Shown piece after piece: positions 11,221-12,509 of a stretch of 12,509 nt of DNA; the stretch's first letter is position 1; each line of letters opens with the position of its first letter. The notes beneath the pieces were generated by a model. That model was given only the letters and a program-made list of their open reading frames with translations. It was not told the DNA's origin and ran no database searches. The translations under genes were made by a program, and so were the position numbers. Source of the DNA: Candidatus Woesearchaeota archaeon (GTDB lineage: Archaea > Nanobdellota > Nanobdellia > Woesearchaeales > WJKL01); NCBI GenBank assembly GCA_014729145.1, contig WJKL01000014.1:1-12509 (forward strand), written 5' to 3'.

Positions 11221-12509
11221 TTATTTTCTGATAACATCAAGAACTTCTTTTGTTTTTTCTTCCATCAATTCTTTTGTATCTGCTTCCAGGTTCAATCTTA
11301 GCAAAGACTCTGTGTTTGAAGGACGAACATTGAACCACCAGTCCTTATAATAGATGCTTATTCCATCTATATGTAATATCTTTTCTGCATCTGAATATTT
11401 TTTTTCCATTTCTTTGAGTTTTTCTTTTTTGTCTTTGACTTCTGAGTTTATCTCTCCAGACTGATAGTATTTTTTCAAAGGAGAAACAAGTTTTGACAAA
11501 GAAGTACATTCTTCTGAAAGCAGATTCAATGTTAAAGCCAGAGTTATAAAACTGGATTCTGTAAAAAAACTGTCTTTATAATAAAAATGTCCTGAAAGTT
11601 CTCCTGCAAATAATGCATCCTCTTTTCTCATCTGAGCTTTGATATAAGAATGGCCAACTCTTGATATTATAGCGTGGCCTTTGTTCTTTTCAATAAGTTC
11701 TGGAACTATCCTGCTTGACCTCAAATCATAAAGTATTTTTGCGCCTGGTTTCTCCTTAAGCAGTGCTTTTCCGATCAAGGCAGTTGTAAAATCATTAGGT
11801 ATTATATTTCCTTTTTCATCAATAAGATTGCATCTGTCTCCATCACCATCTAAAGCCAGACCAAGATCTGCTTTTTCTTCAAAAACTTTTTTTTGCAGAT
11901 CTTTTAAGGTTTCATATTTTAATGGATTTGGCTCATGGTTTGGAAAATTAAAATCCATCTCGCAGTACAAAGGGACGAATTCAAAGGGAAGCTTTTCCAT
12001 AATTTTTGGAAAGGTATAGGCTCCCATGCCGTTTCCTGCATCAATTATTATCTTAAACTTTTTTTCTGTATCTACAAAATTTAGGTTATGTTTGATAAAA
12101 TCATCTAATATATTTTTTGTTTCCAGTTCTCCTTTTTGATCAGGTTCATCAAATTTGTTTCCCTGTACAAAGGTTTCAATCCTGTCTATTCCTGTATCAT
12201 AGCTGATAGGGACTGCATTTTCCCTGCAGAACTTGAATCCGTTGTATTCTTTTGGGTTGTGAGAGGCAGTTACCATTATTGCTGCAGGAGCTTTTGCTGC
12301 TCCAAAATAGAACATCGGTGTTGATGCAAGACCAATATCTATTATATTTGCACCCTGGTCCATTATCCCTTCTGTAAGGGCTTCAAACAGTTTTGGAGAA
12401 GAAAGCCTTCCATCTCTTCCGACCAAAACTTCATCAACCTTTAGAAACTGAACAAAAGCTCTGCCTATCTTATAGGCTGTATCTTCATCTAATTGAGAAG
12501 GATATATCC
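11221..12509 (-). CDS. Phosphomannomutase/phosphoglucomutase (5' end beyond the window)
   Basis: This alpha-D-phosphohexomutase interconverts hexose 1- and 6-phosphates, feeding sugar-nucleotide synthesis for glycans. The frame is open to the window edge; the first visible residues, IYPSQLDEDTAYKIGRAF, are the segment just after the N-terminal DIRG of the family, so only a few codons are missing. The start at 12426 offered by a GTG (VGRDGR) is internal and false. Functional motifs in order are the phosphoserine loop TASHNPKEYNGFK, the metal-binding LDGDGDRC, the sugar-binding GELSGHFYYKD, and the phosphate-binding RPSNTESLLRL near the C-terminus. All key residues are present. It lies upstream of the surface-protein pair, which suggests but does not prove a shared cell-envelope theme. 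Confidence 0.93.
   Translation of the reverse strand, partial: IYPSQLDEDTAYKIGRAFVQFLKVDEVLVGRDGRLSSPKLFEALTEGIMDQGANIIDIGLASTPMFYFGAAKAPAAIMVTASHNPKEYNGFKFCRENAVPISYDTGIDRIETFVQGNKFDEPDQKGELETKNILDDFIKHNLNFVDTEKKFKIIIDAGNGMGAYTFPKIMEKLPFEFVPLYCEMDFNFPNHEPNPLKYETLKDLQKKVFEEKADLGLALDGDGDRCNLIDEKGNIIPNDFTTALIGKALLKEKPGAKILYDLRSSRIVPELIEKNKGHAIISRVGHSYIKAQMRKEDALFAGELSGHFYYKDSFFTESSFITLALTLNLLSEECTSLSKLVSPLKKYYQSGEINSEVKDKKEKLKEMEKKYSDAEKILHIDGISIYYKDWWFNVRPSNTESLLRLNLEADTKELMEEKTKEVLDVIRK

Noticed and set aside
12340..12426. A phosphomutase start at a GTG at 12426
   Set aside because: The family homology continues upstream in frame to the window edge (IYPSQLDEDTAYKIG), so that codon is internal.

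Overview
This AT-rich window is archaeal. It carries archaeal/eukaryotic-type ribosomal proteins (eS19, eL39, eL31), the pseudouridine synthase Cbf5, RNA polymerase subunit K, an alpha-type proteasome subunit, the Rrp4/Rrp41/Rrp42 exosome and the RNase P protein Pop5. TATA boxes sit about 25 bases upstream of starts, and there are no bacterial -35/-10 pairs. The compact genes, gene gaps under about 210 bases, many lysine-rich proteins and a rearranged exosome cluster suggest a small-genome DPANN archaeon, perhaps Woesearchaeota/Pacearchaeota-like. That placement is inference.

Layout. Positions 1-2850 hold mixed-strand, mostly single-gene units: the N-terminus of an Lhr-like helicase (-), a 62-residue unknown (+), a radical-SAM/helix-hairpin-helix protein of the putative DNA modification/repair type (+), a class I methyltransferase (-), an unlisted 32-residue membrane microprotein (+) and an Mth938-like protein (-). 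Positions 2900-4280 are a ribosomal operon, eS19-eL39-eL31 (+). It has a structured upstream region, and eS19 and eL31 have long Lys/Glu-rich tails. The eL39 start is overprinted on the end of eS19. Cbf5 follows from its own promoter (4331-5278). A 122-residue unknown (-) lies beyond it.

Positions 9952 down to 5798 form one tightly packed minus-strand operon: Pop5, an 86-residue unknown, proteasome alpha, Rrp4, Rrp41, Rrp42, RpoK and a DUF357 protein. This is a version of the classical archaeal exosome/proteasome superoperon, without SBDS and Rpp30 in their usual places and with RpoK-DUF357 at the downstream end. It couples RNA processing and decay, protein degradation and transcription. Upstream of its promoter lie two paralogous surface-anchored proteins that share a four-cysteine domain (one lipoprotein, one with an N-terminal membrane anchor). 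The window ends in a phosphomannomutase/phosphoglucomutase cut by the edge.

Two initiation styles are visible. Isolated or first genes often have the TATA box 23-28 bases before the start codon, implying leaderless mRNAs. Most operon-internal genes, eS19 and the two surface-protein genes have AGGTGA/GGAGGT-type Shine-Dalgarno sites. Pop5 is the odd case: its Shine-Dalgarno points to an AUC codon. I see no CRISPR array, transposon, tRNA or rRNA.
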